From contig CM062818.1 in NCBI GenBank assembly GCA_031772625.1, positions 1,283,326,277 to 1,283,390,276 of the forward strand: a stretch of 64,000 nucleotides of DNA, written 5' to 3'. This DNA comes from Pinus tabuliformis. Its lineage: Eukaryota > Streptophyta > Pinopsida > Pinales > Pinaceae. A program made the translations under genes and the position numbers. Below, in pieces: positions 44,274 through 57,199 of this stretch. The first letter of the stretch is position 1. Each line of letters starts with the position of its first letter. Below the pieces are notes generated by a model. That model was not told the DNA's origin and searched no databases. It worked only from the letters and a program-made list of their open reading frames with translations.

Positions 44274-45428
44274 CTAGTAAACTGGTTTCTTGAGCTGAGT
44301 AGAGACCAACTGAGATTCTTCAATATGAAGAATGCATGCTCCAAAATCAGTGTCAATAGCATAAATGGGATGATTAGTGGGATTCTTCTCGTCGCTGATG
44401 ATATAAGCCAATTTCGCCTCTCTATATAATCTCTTGCTCTCACCTCCGAAAACTGGGACAGTAGCATAAGACCAATCATTTTGTAATGATCCACCTAGTC
44501 TCTTGATCCAACCCCTGGAAAGTAACAGGCCAAACTTGGGGGGTACATCTACTACCATAATATCTATCATCATGCTTTTCATGGGTAGTTGAGACAAAGT
44601 GATGGCTAGGTCTTTGATTAATCTCAGACATTTCACTTTTCTAGAGTCAAAAGAGAACAAGTCATGATAAGGCTTGGTAATGTCCAGACCCAGCTCATCC
44701 ATAACAGCCTTGGGCATTAGATTATGGTTGGCTCCAGTTTCCAGAAGGTAGTTGTGAAGGATTTTATCATGAATAGTCAAAGAGACATAGAATGAAGGGG
44801 AGTTGTCTTCACAATTTTCAATCATTGGGCTGAGAATAACAGTTGGCTTGTCATCTTGGAGATTCACATGGTCAGTGGAGGCTTGAATGGCTTTAGGCTC
44901 AAGGACCTCGAGGATGGATCTTTTGAAGGATTCATTCTTCAATAGTTCAATCAAAGGCATGGGTATCTTTAGCTTCTGAATTTCTGATTGAAAATTGAAA
45001 GGAGGAGACTTTTCAAGACCTCTTACCTCATGAGCTGGAGCTTGGAGGAAGATGGGATCAACTGCAGGTTGTTTTTGCTTATTAGCTTGATGTACTGCAG
45101 GGACAGCAGCTTTTTGAACAAGAGTTTCCTTGGCATTGTTTATCTTTAACCTTAAATTATATCTTTGCTGATCTACAGTTTGTAGAATAGCTTTACCATC
45201 CCATTCTTGGCTGATCTGGTCATTGCATAATGACCTTTCATAGGCAGCTGAGGTCAAAAAGGAAGCATTGCCTTTGTCTTCCAGATAATGGATCTCATCA
45301 TCTTCTTCAAACTGCTTCTCTTCCATCACTGCATTTTGAAAAGGAGCCTTCACCCTTCGGTCTTCATTAGCATCTTTGTTTCTTTGCAAAATCTGCAGCT
45401 GCTCATTAGTTCTTCTATATGGATTCAT
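44274..45428 (-). pseudogene. Gag C-terminal region and aspartic protease
   Basis: A 384-codon open frame starts just downstream (element sense) of the solo LTR, which splits it from the rest of gag. Residues 1-150 include NPYRRTNEQLQILQRNK and a Lys/Gln-rich stretch. The retropepsin domain is at about 205-345. FYVSLTIHDKIL leads to LLETGANHNLMP, where the active-site D-S/T-G-A has become E-T-G-A (230-233), expected to abolish catalysis. The second conserved block is GLLLSRGWIKRLGG (300-313). The frame is otherwise undamaged and ends just before the RNase H. Confidence 0.85.
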
Positions 45429-45437
45429 ATTTGAATT

Positions 45438-45770
45438 TGTTAAGCCCCTATACTACTAGAGTAACCCCTTATTGTTATTAGTACAACCCACTTATTATAT
45501 TGATGTACCCATGTAGTGACCATATTGTTACTATTGTGCCCCATAGAAGCCCAATATTGTTATTATTGTGCCCTTACATTATTATTGTTATGTCGACTCT
45601 GATTATGTTATGACCCCTTAGACTCCTATATATAGAAAGGAGGTCTTTTCATTTGTATCATCCAAGAATTGTTCATTTGTGTAACGTAAAGGAGGTTGCC
45701 CCCTCGAAGAGGCTGAATTCTAAGGCATTGATCTCTCTTTTCTATCTTTTTGTGAGCTGGTTTCATAACA
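45438..45770 (+). mobile_element. Solo LTR inserted in gag
   Basis: A 333-bp sequence starts TGTTAAGCCCC and ends TTTCATAACA. It is flanked by GAATT (45433-45437) and GGATT (45771-45775), a one-mismatch 5-bp target-site duplication. It has a TATA-box-like TATATATA at about 45627, followed by 'gaaaggaggtc', as in short plant LTRs read on plus. The gag reading on either side resumes in the expected order, supporting an insertion. No internal domain remains, so unequal recombination between its LTRs probably removed the rest. Confidence 0.75.
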
Positions 45771-45775
45771 GGATT

Positions 45776-46865
45776 TCTAGGAGCAAAGGTATTAGGAGCT
45801 CTCCCTTTCCCTGGGTGCTACTCAAAATCTAATTTGGAGATTTTAGAGGCTAATGAATCGATCATTTTGGTCATTTTATCTATCTTAGGATCAGAGGATG
45901 ATGAAGACTCGCCCCTCTGTCTTCTTCTATCAACATTTCCCTTGAGCTTCTCTATGGCCATGATGTTTGATTCCACTTCCAAGGTTGCATCCTGCATGTT
46001 AGCCAAAGTATCACATCACCTCTCCCTCAACAATAGGCAGAAGTCATAATCAAAAGTAGTGGCATAGGTGAGTTTAGTAGAGGTAGTAGTGGGTTTTACT
46101 TCAGCTGGTATGGTAGTATAGGAGGTCCTTTTTATCCCCCCAATGCTTTAGGAATGCATCATCTAAAGCTTCAATATCTGCTATAGATCTTGGGGTTAGT
46201 TCTCTGAACCATTTTCTAGCCTCTCCATCTAGGATTTGGACAAAGACTCTCATCCAGACATCGTCTTCACTAATGTCCAGATTATCAACATAGTTATAGA
46301 ATAACTCAAGATGTTCTTCAGCAGTAACACCTTCAGTCCCAGTGAACTTAGGCCTATATTTCTGATATTCTCCAGTAGGCATGGCATTCAGAGGAGTGGG
46401 CAGTATTAGAGGTCCATACCTAGCAGCTATGATTCTTTCCATTTTGGTAGGTACTTGTGGACCTGCCATAGCTGTGGTGGCTATAAGAGTATTGGTAGTC
46501 TGAATGACAGAGGGACGAGGAGTGATTAATAAGACTAAAGGAGTATGATGAATAGGAGGAGAGGTTTCCTTTGGGCTTACAACAAAAGGAGAATCTAAAG
46601 AATAAGGAGCTTTATGAATTTCTGAGAGTTTTTCTTCACTGCTAGTATTAGAATCTGTACTCTCAACATGTATTTGTTCTATTGCGGGATTTTCTTGAAG
46701 AGATATAGAATATTGTTTAGGTTTACCTGAACCTGATGCTCCTTTCTGCAATACATTTCTTTCTTTAATTATCTTTTCAGGGTTAGGTACTGGGTCAGCT
46801 TGTGACTTCTGAGGGTTTCTCCGAGTATGCCTCACAAACTGAGCCAGAACTATGAAGTGGAGTCG
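45776..46865 (-). pseudogene. Gag (N-terminal and middle part)
   Basis: The frame is open from about 46865 with no ATG; 46835 is a GTG. It encodes a basic start (VRHTRRNPQKSQ), a Ser/Thr/Pro-rich region, and then the retrotransposon gag domain with YRPKFTGTEGVTAEEHLELFYNYV, WMRVFVQILDGEARKWF and IEALDDAFLKHWG. A frameshift near 46101 moves the rest to another frame (46006-45818: SNIMAIEKLKGNV, then KIDKMTKMIDSLASKISKL, a likely coiled coil). The protein then meets a stop and the solo LTR. It would have formed the particle shell. Confidence 0.8.
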
Positions 46866-46999
46866 CCAAGAGGTTCGGCCTCCAGTAGAGTCGCCAGATA
46901 GATGATTACAACCAAAAATGTGCCCAGACTTTGTCTATCATCAAAGCTGGAAGCCTGGATCTGTGTCATTTCCCAGGGAAGTTGAGCTTCAATTTCCTG

Positions 47000-47017
47000 T
47001 CCCCAGCAGCGGCGCCA
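47000..47017 (-). promoter_or_regulatory. Primer-binding site, tRNA-Asp-like
   Basis: Minus strand reads TGGCGCCGCTGCTGGGGA, four bases from the 5' LTR. It resembles the tRNA-Asp-type site at 29042-29059 with two changes. Confidence 0.85.
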
Positions 47018-47021
47018 ATTA

Positions 47022-49039
47022 TGTTAGCACTCCAGGAAACTCTCCTAGGTTGTATATCGGAGATGCCTGGTAACATATAATCTTCAATATTGTTCTCAAA
47101 ACTATTGGAATGGATGATGGTTTGGTTCAAGTTAGATAACCATTTCAGCTCTATTCTCACTCAAAACATGCATGAATACTCTCAACAACACAAGGCTTTA
47201 ACTACTAATGCTCAATAGTCTGTAGATTTAATGGATAGGTGGAGAATACTAATGATATCAGCAGATTGCATATATAAACATAAATGAATGACTAGCTACA
47301 GGCAGCAAAGAGAATATTGATTGTACTGGAAGATGCATATATGACCACATATGAATGGTGAGCTACAAGACGCTAGAAGCTTGCAAATCTAAGTTATCAA
47401 AGCAGAGATAAGATGGCTATTATCTAGCCTTAAACGCAAAGGAAACATGAACAAATTGTTCAAGTGCAAGCATAGAATAGTAAATAAAATAGGGATTGAA
47501 CATGTAATAGCAAAAGGAGCTTGTATTGCTAGAATAAAGATGAAGAATTTGAAGGAACAAAGTAGTAACAATCTCCAAAAGTTGAACCCTCGTTACAGCT
47601 TACTAATAGCTATATATAGCATGTTTACAATGCTCCTGAGCACTCTAGAATGCTCGGAGTCTTAATTTGTTTAATCTGTATTGTTTAACAGATTTGACGC
47701 CCTCTAGGCAAGCATGGCTTGGCAATTTTTCCTCCTTTTGACAAAGGAATAACGGCTTTCATATATTTTGGCTGCTTGTTGCGATGTCTGGGAGTTCTCC
47801 TGTGAAAAAGAGGCTCCATGATGTCTGTTGGTGTGGTTGTTACGATGTTGGAGCTCCTTGAACTTTCGGTTTCAGGTTGCAGCATGTTGTGGCCCTTCCA
47901 ATGTTTTTAACGGTGCATGCTTCTGTTGTAGCAGAACGCCATTGCCTTATGGTGGTCCTCTGTTGAAAACTAATGTATATTTATGTTATAAACAGAAAAC
48001 ACAAGCGATCACCGATAAATCTCACCTTCCCTGTCCTTTTTGGACTTCAAAATTCCTCCAAAATGAGCTATATATCCATCGGGTCCGCCCTTGGGCAGCT
48101 ATCGCAAGTCGCATTTGGCCTTGTTCTTGTTTATTTCATTAAAACATGAAAACATTGAAAAATGCATGAAAAAATGCTTTGGGAGGACTTCAAATTCCAT
48201 ATATTCTACTTCCCAGGCCCTTTCGGGTCCAGGCTTCATCGCTATCGGCGCTACCAGGCTTCCTTTGTATTTCGTTGGAACAACAAAAAATACATAAAAA
48301 CATTGAAAATTGGCTTTCCCCGGACCTGAAATTTTATATAATATCATTCCCGAACCCTTTCGGTTCCGGGCGTTATCGCTATCACAAGGTCCCTATTCCC
48401 CTTCGTATTTTGTTTATACAACGAAAATACATGAAAAACGCCTTGGCACGAACTTGAAATATTATGGAATATCGTTCATAATGTCATCGGGCCCGACCTT
48501 ATCACATCGCACATAAGAATATGTGAAGGCCCTTCCCCTTGGTTTCCCCGATCTGCAATCCACCAATGCGATTTGGGTCGTCGATTCGTGCACGCGATCG
48601 ATGGTCCTCGTTTAATCGCTAATTGCCATTGCCATATAACTTGTGCCATGACACCCCGCCGATCCGATCATCGGTGATCGTTGATCAGCGGTGTCATGTG
48701 CTCGCTTGTAAACTGTCCCCTCTGCTTTACCGATTGTGATTAGCCGCTTAGATCTGGGTCGTTGATCGGCCAGATCTAACAACTGTTGTGCCTCGACTGT
48801 TAAAGACTCTGATATATGTTTTTTTCACTGTTTTTCAGTGTTTTGGGCCTCCAATAGTGATTTTCAGCCCTTCCACGGGCTTTCCTCTTACGCCGATTTT
48901 GATCATTAGATGGTCTTTGAGCCAAAATTGAAAATGTCAAGGGCATTAATGAATCCATTGGCATGTTTCTTAGCAAATTTGGAGACTTAAAGAGCCTATT
49001 ATGGATCCATTTGTGGGCCTTTTGCCAGCAAGGCTAACA
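47022..49039 (-). repeat. 5' LTR of dual-RNase H element
   Basis: Partner of 38531-40558 with many scattered differences. An 11-bp 'catgaaaaatg' present in the third array unit of the other LTR is missing here (48322-48449), which explains most of the 10-bp length difference. Confidence 0.92.
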
Positions 49040-49548
49040 GCACCCATATTATATCAATGTTGTCAATATGATTGACCTACTTGATCAAGTTGACTATGGA
49101 ATTGAGTAACTTGACATTGCAAATAAATTATATTGATCTAAGGTCACATTGATATCCAAAGATCATTTAATTTTCTTATATAATGATGCCTTGATGTGCT
49201 TTATAACATTTTAAAGTGGATTTGGGTGCATGGGGTCAACCTATTATAATAAGGCATATTCATGGAGGTGACACACTTTATTATCTCCTTGCTTGGAATC
49301 CCTCCTTCCTTCCCCTAGTTTATGGTAGGTGCCTCTGCCTCTTCCTTTTTCTCATTTTATCCCCTTTGCATGTCACTTCTTTCCTTTGCTCACTTAGTGC
49401 CTTAGTTTGAGAGGAAGAGTTTAGATTTACAAAACCCATACCCCTAACACCTACCCTGTTCTTTGGTCTCTCAAAAATTATGGGTCTTATTGAGTGAAAG
49501 CCCAATCACTCCAACCATTTTCATATCGAGGTCAAATGAAATGAAGCT
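49040..49548. other. Unassigned non-coding stretch
   Basis: 49040-49044 is GCACC, the presumed target-site duplication. The rest has only short frames on both strands with no recognisable product. Confidence 0.5.
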
Positions 49549-50013
49549 AGGATTGAAAAACTAGTTCTTTATTATCCAATATTCTTGAACCTAATGTTTG
49601 TTTATCATATACCTATGGATTGATACTTAAATCTCCGGTTACGGGAAGATAGAATCATCTATAACGTATGAAATGAACTTTGTGGTAAAATATAAACATA
49701 TCCCTTCTCCACCTCCCTCTAGCACCACCCCTAAACATGGATAGAAGTGGGTGAATGGAAATTAATTCCAAATCCCACATAGGATTGAAAAACTAGTTCT
49801 TTATTATCCAATATTATTGTACCTAATGTTTGTTTATCATATACCTATGGATTGATACTTAAATCTCCGGCTACGGGAAAGATAGAATCATCTATAATGT
49901 ATGAAATGAACTTTGTGGTAAAATATAAACATATCCCTTCTCCACCTCCCTCCACCCCCACCCCTAGACATGGATAGAAGTGGGTGAATGGAAATTAATT
50001 CCAAATCCCACAT
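49549..50013. repeat. Tandem duplication, 232-bp unit x 2
   Basis: Copies 49549-49780 and 49781-50013 start 'aggattgaaaaactag' (the second ends where the match turns into 'aggaaagaaaaat') and are almost identical. Differences include ggttacggg/ggctacggg and ctctagcacc/ctccacccc. Non-coding. Confidence 0.94.
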
Positions 50014-53000
50014 AGGAAAGAAAAATATAATATCTTGAGCAACAAATGATCCTAATTTTTGTTGTACATTTCTAACTTTATTAAATAAAATAATATGCGA
50101 TTTTGAGTAACTACCCAAACAATTGAGATGGCCAAGGTAGTAACAAATCCAATTAAATAGGTCCAATGAAAATTCCATCAATTCTCAATATCCAATGAAA
50201 ATAAAGAAGATCTATCTAGTTATCTTTTTTCTTCTTTCAAATGGATCAAGTGAATGAACAACAAAAATATTCTATATTTGTAGTTTTGATGGAACCTTCT
50301 TAGGGACTGCTCCGAAAAAATGAACAAATTTATAGATACACTCTCTCATCATATAGTTATCTCAATTCTATAAAATATTGGATATTTTTATTTTTCCAAA
50401 AGATTGGGATATTCGCAAAGCACCAATACAACCTAATATACCAGATGATCAAGATAATTATGAAGGAATTCTTAGGTGAAAGTTTATTCATGATATTATT
50501 GGGGAGGATTGGAAGGATACCAATTTCAATATCATAAATGTTCATCATTCTATCATTGATACTATGATGCTATATGTTCTTATACTTACTATCATACAAC
50601 AATGGTTGATATGTAGAAGGTTGATCTTACAAATCAACAAGGGATTGATGATATGTGGAAGAGATAATGTTGCCATTATCTATTCTCCATAAATTAAGAA
50701 GAGAGGATTTAGATTAGATTTAAAATTTTGGTTATTCCTAAAAAAATATGGAATCTATAATATGTATAACACTAAATCAAAGTTGTATAGGGAAAATCAT
50801 TTTTAAGAAAACAGTGAGACCAAAAAAAGATAGAGGAAGAGTAATGGAAGGAAACATCAAATGTTATGGAACAAGGAGTAGGTATTAGTTCACATGTTTA
50901 GGATGAAAAAAGAAAATATGATAATCATAATGGTGAATATGGTAAGGTAGAACATCAATAAATTAGTGAATATGGTAAGGTAGAACATCAATAAATTGGT
51001 GAATATCAACAAACTTATAAAGAATAACATTGGCATAATGACGACCAACAAACTAATGAATTTTTTGTTCAATACAAAGTGATAGAAAACATAGGGGTCA
51101 AAAGTGTATTCAAGTTTTTGAATATTTGCAGGGTTATGTTCATAATTAAAGATCTTGACCAAATATCTCTAGCCCAATATCCAAAAGGAAAATGTTAACA
51201 TAAATCCAATGTTCCTTCTTCCAAAAGATAGCAATGAAAATAAAATATGGGAAGATAATATTCTTCAGGGGGATGTTCCAAGAAAGATAAGAATTAGAAA
51301 TGAAATATAGGAGAGAAAAGAATTAGTGGTCTCTAAACCATGCCATTTATCAAGAATACTAGACCAAGTCTTAATGTATAAAATCATAAGTATTTAGTTG
51401 AAGTTTCAAATCAGATCTCATGAAAGGATAAATGAAAATCTCTATGATGGGTCTATGCAACATGGGAAAATTTTGGGGGATAGAAAAAAACATTTGACTT
51501 CCCCCAATTTAGAAGATGTTTTGCTTCTAAAACATTATATATAATTTTGAATCCTGAATTAGTTTGATTTAAGGAATGATCATGTAGGATTTTCCATTGG
51601 AAAAGACATACAAAATGACAAAGATATCATGTGAAAACACGATTATCTCAGGATAGATACAACACAAATAATTAAATGTTTTCTTTAGCCTAGTTATCGA
51701 TTAGTGGTTCCTCTTTTCATGGTTCAATTCAAATGATGGTAGCCAATTCACAAGGTTGAGAATATGTGTGTATCCCCTAACTCTCAATTTATAGATTTTT
51801 TTTCTTTAATTCCATTTTCATCCAAGAAAAATAACAAATTAATTCAATGAAGTTTCAGGATATGGCCAAAATTGAACCAATATATTTACTCTATCTCATC
51901 AATGTGAAAATATTCTACATCCCATATCATATTTTTCAGTAGGTCCAACACTAGATGTCCCTTCAAGAAGATAGAAAGAATCCAAACAATTTTTCTTCAA
52001 TAAAGATGGTCAAAACAAATCAGAATTGTTATATCAACCATGAAAATGAAAGAATGGATCTAAATCCTTTCTCAGAATAAAGAAAACAAAGTCCATTCAA
52101 TTTCAGAATTGTTTTTTGAATGATCAAGGATTTGTCCATTACTTCATCTTTATTTCTCGATGAACAGATATGATATTTTAACTATCAGGTATTTTATTGA
52201 ACCAATCGGATCTTAAAACTTACTTAGCTTCTATAGTTACACGAAAGAGGCTATTCATCCCAAAAGGTTTTGTGGATTTTTTTTGGCAAATGTAAACAAC
52301 TTCTAGTTCATCTCTCCAAGAGTGATAAAATTTGTTATAATGATTTATACATTCAACTAGGTATTCATGAAAAAGTTATTATCAAATAAGTAACAACAAA
52401 TATGTTTTAATATTTTTTCATAAATTTTTGGAAATCTATCTGGATTATTATGTTTTGTATAATCGACCAATAGAACACTTTCATTTATTATGAGTAATGT
52501 TGTATAGATAGTGCGTTTTCTCCAAATCAATAAATAAAATTTGTTAGCAATTCATGTCTTATTTGGACATCTTATTAGCAATGAAGGTTTTCAAATTTAA
52601 CATGCAAAGGCAAAAATTGTTTTGATATTTACCATATCTCTAAAGTACAACATGAATCATTAATGGGAAATAGATTATTAGTAGAAATTTATTTAGAATT
52701 GCTGCTAAAAATCCATATCTAAAGAAGCACCTTCTTGCTAAATGAATCGAGTTTGGATTGAAAAATGTTTATAAACAACATTTTAGTTTTGATATGCAAG
52801 ATTACATATGCATTATCTTTAAATTTCCAAATTGGATTAAAATGTTTTATGTACATGTTTATGTATATTCTATGGTGATTTGAAATAGTGCTAACACAAG
52901 TAATGGAAAGGCCTCAACGACACTCTATATTTTGCAAGTTGCGATGAGTCTAAAAAAGAGTGACTATACAAATAAAAATAAAGAAGTTTGAAGTATGGTT

Positions 53001-53900
53001 TATGCTTTGGAAAAACACTATCGTGATTTGTTGGACACTAAAATTTATTTTTTGTTTGGGCCATCAAGATTTGGGTATATTAGTAATAAGCATCTTATGG
53101 CAAGGAGACTTAGTACATGATTTTTTTTTCAAGAAGAAGAGTTTGAAATGTTTTTAACCCATTTCGGTGTGAGATTGGAGAGTGAGGTGAGATTCCTAAT
53201 GATATAAAATTTTCTAAGTTGATTTCTATAATGAGCATTATGGAAATATAGTCCATGTTTTAATCTTAGGATAAGATCAACAATGCTTGAATACTACAAG
53301 AAGATAACTTACCTAGAATTTTCTTATCACCAACCCTTGGAAAACTTGTCTAGCACCTTGGATATGCAAATTATTGTGCTTGCTCAATGGAGGAGAGGAT
53401 TGCTTGTAAGTCAACAATACATACATTTTATCCTAGCCTATACTTTGACCCTTTCCATAGCCTATGTGTTATTGCAACAAATAATAACATATATTTGACT
53501 TGATCCTATACTTTGAGCCTTTCCTTAGCCTATATGATAATACTACAAAAAAGGTTCCCCTAGGTATGCTCCAAATAAACCCACTCCACCTATTTGTCTT
53601 AGATCAAAAGCTTCTAGTAATGGCTTCTACAAGTATTTATTTTTCCAAGAAAAAAGAGCATACATTATATTTTAGAAGAAATGTGAATGTACATTCCAAA
53701 GGCATTGAGTTCACAATAGGTATCAAATATACCTATTTCCTTTCTAAGATACTAGTTCCCCAAAATTATGCTAATCAGTGTCTCCCAATAATTTTCAATT
53801 ACATATAACCTTATAATATCAATTACTAAGCCTTCACAAAAACCATTTGATACAAAACATTAAAAGTAAGAGCCATGATCAATGGAAATAATAGAATCCC
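50014..53900. other. Long AT-rich stretch without recognisable genes
   Basis: A 34-bp unit ('gtgaatatggtaaggtagaac' and 'atcaataaatt') is tandemly repeated about 2.3 times at 50932-51010. A plus frame near 50390-50480 (KDWDIRKAPIQPNIPDDQDN) reads like former coding sequence, but I cannot name it. A phrase 'cctatactttga.cctttcc' plus 'agcctat' recurs at about 53438 and 53505. The rest is stop-rich in all frames. Confidence 0.4.
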
Positions 53901-53919
53901 TCTGAATTTATTTCAAAAC

Positions 53920-54380
53920 AAAAGTATTTGAAAGAAGATTGAAAGCTTCTTTTGAGAGAGAGTCTACCACAAGATCGAATTCTCTCTAAAAATGGCAAAA
54001 AGAAATGTCTTCAAATAAAGAAATTGATGCATTGATATGATTTGCAATTGCTTCAATACCTAGTATTATCACATGATTACAACCTTGCATCAAATTTATA
54101 AACAAGGCAAAATTCCCAAAGACTTAAATCCTTTGGATATCCTTAGAAATTATAGCTTTGAGTAATAAAAATAGAGCACTAAATTATCCTATATTATTAT
54201 TGTTGGGCCCAATGTTATCTTTCCCCTGCAAAATAGTAATGATCAAAGAGAAATAAGAAAAATCATATACCACAACATTGTCCCTCAAATTGGATTCCAC
54301 CATCGAAGTAGTCCCATGGATAGGACTTTGTAATGGAAGGACCTGCTGAAAATTAACAACTCGGGAGAGAAAATACACCC
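53920..54380 (-). pseudogene. LINE ORF2: C-terminal RNase H
   Basis: Follows the RT zinc finger in the same element. Frames read TTSMVESNLRDNVVVYDFS, then (after a stop) FSALFLLLKAIISKDIQRI, GNFALFINLMQG and ISLFEDISFCHF, then REFDLVVDSLSKEAF. These match the RVT_3/archaeal-type RNase H found at the end of plant L1 ORF2. The Glu of A-E-x-x-A-L and the Asp of G-D-S are gone; the last Asp (VVDSLSK) remains. At least three stops interrupt it. Confidence 0.7.
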
Positions 54381-55290
54381 TTTAATAAGAAACAAACATG
54401 AAATGGTTCAAATAGCCACCAATTAGGGAGTTTAATTCTTACCTTCAAAGATGTTCTGGTTACATGTTGTCCAGATCCCCACACGATGACCAAAGGTAGC
54501 ACCCTAGATTTTTTCAGAACCTGCCTCCTCATGAAGGATTTATAACACTATTCAACTGAAAAATGCTCCCATAGGGAGGAGAATTTAACTATATTTCCAC
54601 CTAATGCCAAACATCACCAGTATAAGGACAACTAACAAAGACATGAGAAAAATCTTCATTGGAAGACCAACATATACAGCAGGATCTCATGCCCTCAAAT
54701 CCGCTATGGATCATTCAATACCAAGTCAATACCTAATCTTATAGAATAATCCATAATAAAAGAATGCATTTTATTAGCACTTTAGTTTTCCACAACTTTT
54801 ATACCACCATTTAGACACCACCTTCTCATGAACTTTCAAAGATTGATATCCCAAATTTGTAGTATAAATCATCCTTGATGAGTTATATACCCAAACCAAA
54901 TCATCTTCTTCGACTCTATCTAACTATGAGCATAGAATAATTGCATGGTGAAGTGTTCCCAACATTCAAGCCAATTCTCATCCAAATGAAGATCCACCAT
55001 TGAATGCCAACTTTGCTGCCATATAGTAGTTGAGTCCTTCACAATATTGTTTACAATGCAAATGTGCCTCTCCTATAATGACTGAACCAAGTAAGTTGGA
55101 AGAAAAATATTCCAGTTACATTCAAAATTTGCATTTACATCTATATGGACCTTATTGCTAGACCAAACCTACTTAGCAAGAAAAGGCCCTACAATGAAGA
55201 AATCTTGAGAGATTGAGTTCCACTCATTATAATAGGTGAGCAAGGTTTTATGGTTGTTACGAATCTAGACATAAAGAGCTTGGGAAATAT
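54381..55290 (-). pseudogene. LINE ORF2: region with RT-associated zinc finger
   Basis: At about 54680-54590 the minus strand reads CCICWSSNEDFSHVFVSCPYTGDVW, split by no stop until after VWH. It has the C-x2-C...H...C arrangement of the zf-RVT domain that follows plant L1 reverse transcriptases. The flanks are heavily decayed. Confidence 0.65.
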
Positions 55291-56750
55291 ACTTGGAAAC
55301 TAAAATATCTCTCCATAATCTATCTCTAGTTAAGAAAACCCACAATGACTTACCTGCCAATACCTTCCTAAAATCATAAATATTTTAAGATCCCAACAAC
55401 TTTTCTTCTTTAAAAGTGCAAGGTGTGACCAACTAACCAAGTGAGAACCCAACTTATCTACAATCCCTTTCCATAAATAATTAAAGTCCACCGTCCAAAT
55501 CTTGTTCAAAATACTTTTTTGAATCAGATCCTTCAGATTCCAATAAATTGGGATGGCCTCCAAGACAAATTTAATAAGTATAAGCCAACCTCCTCGAGAG
55601 AGGAATTGATTGCACTATAAATGAATCAAGTTCCCCACTTTTACTTGAAGTCATTTTCAATTATCTATTGGGTTTGATGTAATAACCCAAGTAGTTGAAT
55701 CCCTCATTCAAGGAGTGCACTTGGAAACCAAATATCTCCACCACTTGTCTCCTATAACCATCCATAGATTTTGTAATATAAATGGCTGATATTTCCAAAT
55801 TCACCACCATCCCTATAGATTCACAAATTTTTTTATTGGGATCATATAAAAATAATCCTTCAACTATGTTGCAACACCAAAAAGAAGAACATCATCCGCG
55901 AAAAGTAGATGTGTGAGAGATAACCATCTTCCCAATCAAATCCCACTTATAAGATATGATGACCTGAATTTTATAACTAATATATTCAGACCATCTGCGA
56001 CCAGAAGAAATAAATATGGAGAAAGGGGGAGCATTTGCAAAAGTCCCTTGGATGACCAAAAAGACTTCAAACAAACTCCATTAAGTAAAATTGAAAAATA
56101 AGAGGACAAAGCATAGCCCATAATCCATTCCACCATCTAAAGATTGAACCCAATATGAAGTAAAATAAATTTTAGGAAGATCCATGAAACCCAATCATTA
56201 GCTTTAGATAGATCCAACTTCAAAACCATGATAATTGTACCTCCACTTTAATCAAATGGGCAACTTCTTAGGCAGACCCAGTTGCTTGATGTATTAGTCT
56301 GCCTCTTACAAAACTGAATTGTTCCATCGAAATCATTTTTTTAAGCATTGGTTTCACTTGCACAAAAATAATCTTTTCCATAATATTACAGATACAGATA
56401 TGCCTAAGGTTCCCGAAGTTTTTTGGAAATCAACTTTAAGGATGAGTAAGATAAAACTGGAGTTGAAACTATCTAGCATCTATCCCAATCGACGAACTTG
56501 TTCTATGAATCGTAAAAGGTAATTTTCAATGATGTCAAAAAAATATTCAAATAACTCCTTTGACCAATTATCAAGAATCAATCTCTTTCCTTTCTAAAAA
56601 TTTTTGATGAATGCCAACAACTCATCCAATGATGCATGCAGAAAATAAATCTCATTTCCTCATATTCCAAAAATTTGGGGAAAGTGTCCAACACCTTTAA
56701 CATTACATTAATATCCTCGTGAATTATGAGACTTAAAAATATGACTAGAA
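55291..56750 (-). pseudogene. LINE ORF2: reverse transcriptase
   Basis: Blocks in order on minus: IMVLKLDLSKANDWVSW (about 56235-56180), MVEWIMGYALSSYFSILLNG and LLQMLPLSPYLFLLVADGL (56136-55990), HLLFADDVLLFG (about 55910-55875; the catalytic FADD form) and EAIPIYWNLKDLIQKSIL (from 55560). The post-RT block FNYLWKGIVDKLGSHLVSW follows. Several frame changes and stops make it inactive. The blocks are those of the plant L1 clade. It would have copied LINE RNA at a nicked target. Confidence 0.82.
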
Positions 56751-57199
56751 TGATTAATCCTCAACTTGGAAAGTGCCTCAAAACCTTTGATTGAATGACC
56801 ATCCTCATTAACCAAGTCCCAAATAGTATTGGTATCCTTGTTATGGTTGTTAAAATTCTAGAAATATTTTTTGTTTCGATCACTAGCTTCTAACCATAAT
56901 GCCTTGGTTTTTAACCTCCCTTCCCTTTCCTCATCTAGAAGGAACCTAATCCTCTATTGTTATAAAGACCTCAAGTGAGACATTGTTCCATTGACAAAAC
57001 ACCAATAAAATTGATGGAAGAAAGTTTAGTTTCTATCTCCTAAACCTTTACATGTCTTTTCTCCCTATGACATGTAGCCCAACTGACTACCTTCTCCTCA
57101 AGTGACTTCAAATTATGTGCAAATTGTATATAGGCCAAACTATCTTCCTCCAAATGAGAAGGCACCCATTAATTCTTAACTAGTGATATGGAATCATCC
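56751..57199 (-). pseudogene. LINE ORF2: endonuclease-RT connector
   Basis: Heavily decayed link between the endonuclease and RT blocks. LEEKVVSWATCHREKR and INFIGVLSMEQCLT are readable and typical of the region before plant L1 RT. Stop codons are frequent. Confidence 0.55.

Larger units (their letters stand above)
38531..49039 (-). mobile_element. Near-complete Ty3/gypsy element with two RNase H domains, inactivated
   Basis: LTRs 38531-40558 (2028 bp) and 47022-49039 (2018 bp) start TGTTAGCA and are flanked by the related pentamers GCTCC and GCACC, taken as an aged target-site duplication. The primer site at 47000-47017 and purine tract at 40559-40572 orient it on minus. Order from the 5' end: gag, protease, archaeal-type RNase H, conserved linker, reverse transcriptase, gypsy RNase H, integrase. 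Frameshifts and stop codons occur in most domains, and a solo LTR sits in gag, so it is dead. LTR divergence by eye is clearly higher than in the element at 22942-30901. Confidence 0.93.

Noticed and set aside
49549..50013. A pair of LTRs or a plastid DNA insertion
   Set aside because: The two copies are directly adjacent with no interior, so it is a tandem duplication. No plastid gene is readable.
50890..51162. A 90-codon minus ORF with strongly hydrophobic repeated segments
   Set aside because: It is the reverse of an AT-rich 34-bp tandem repeat. The apparent membrane repeats come from that repeat, not from a gene.
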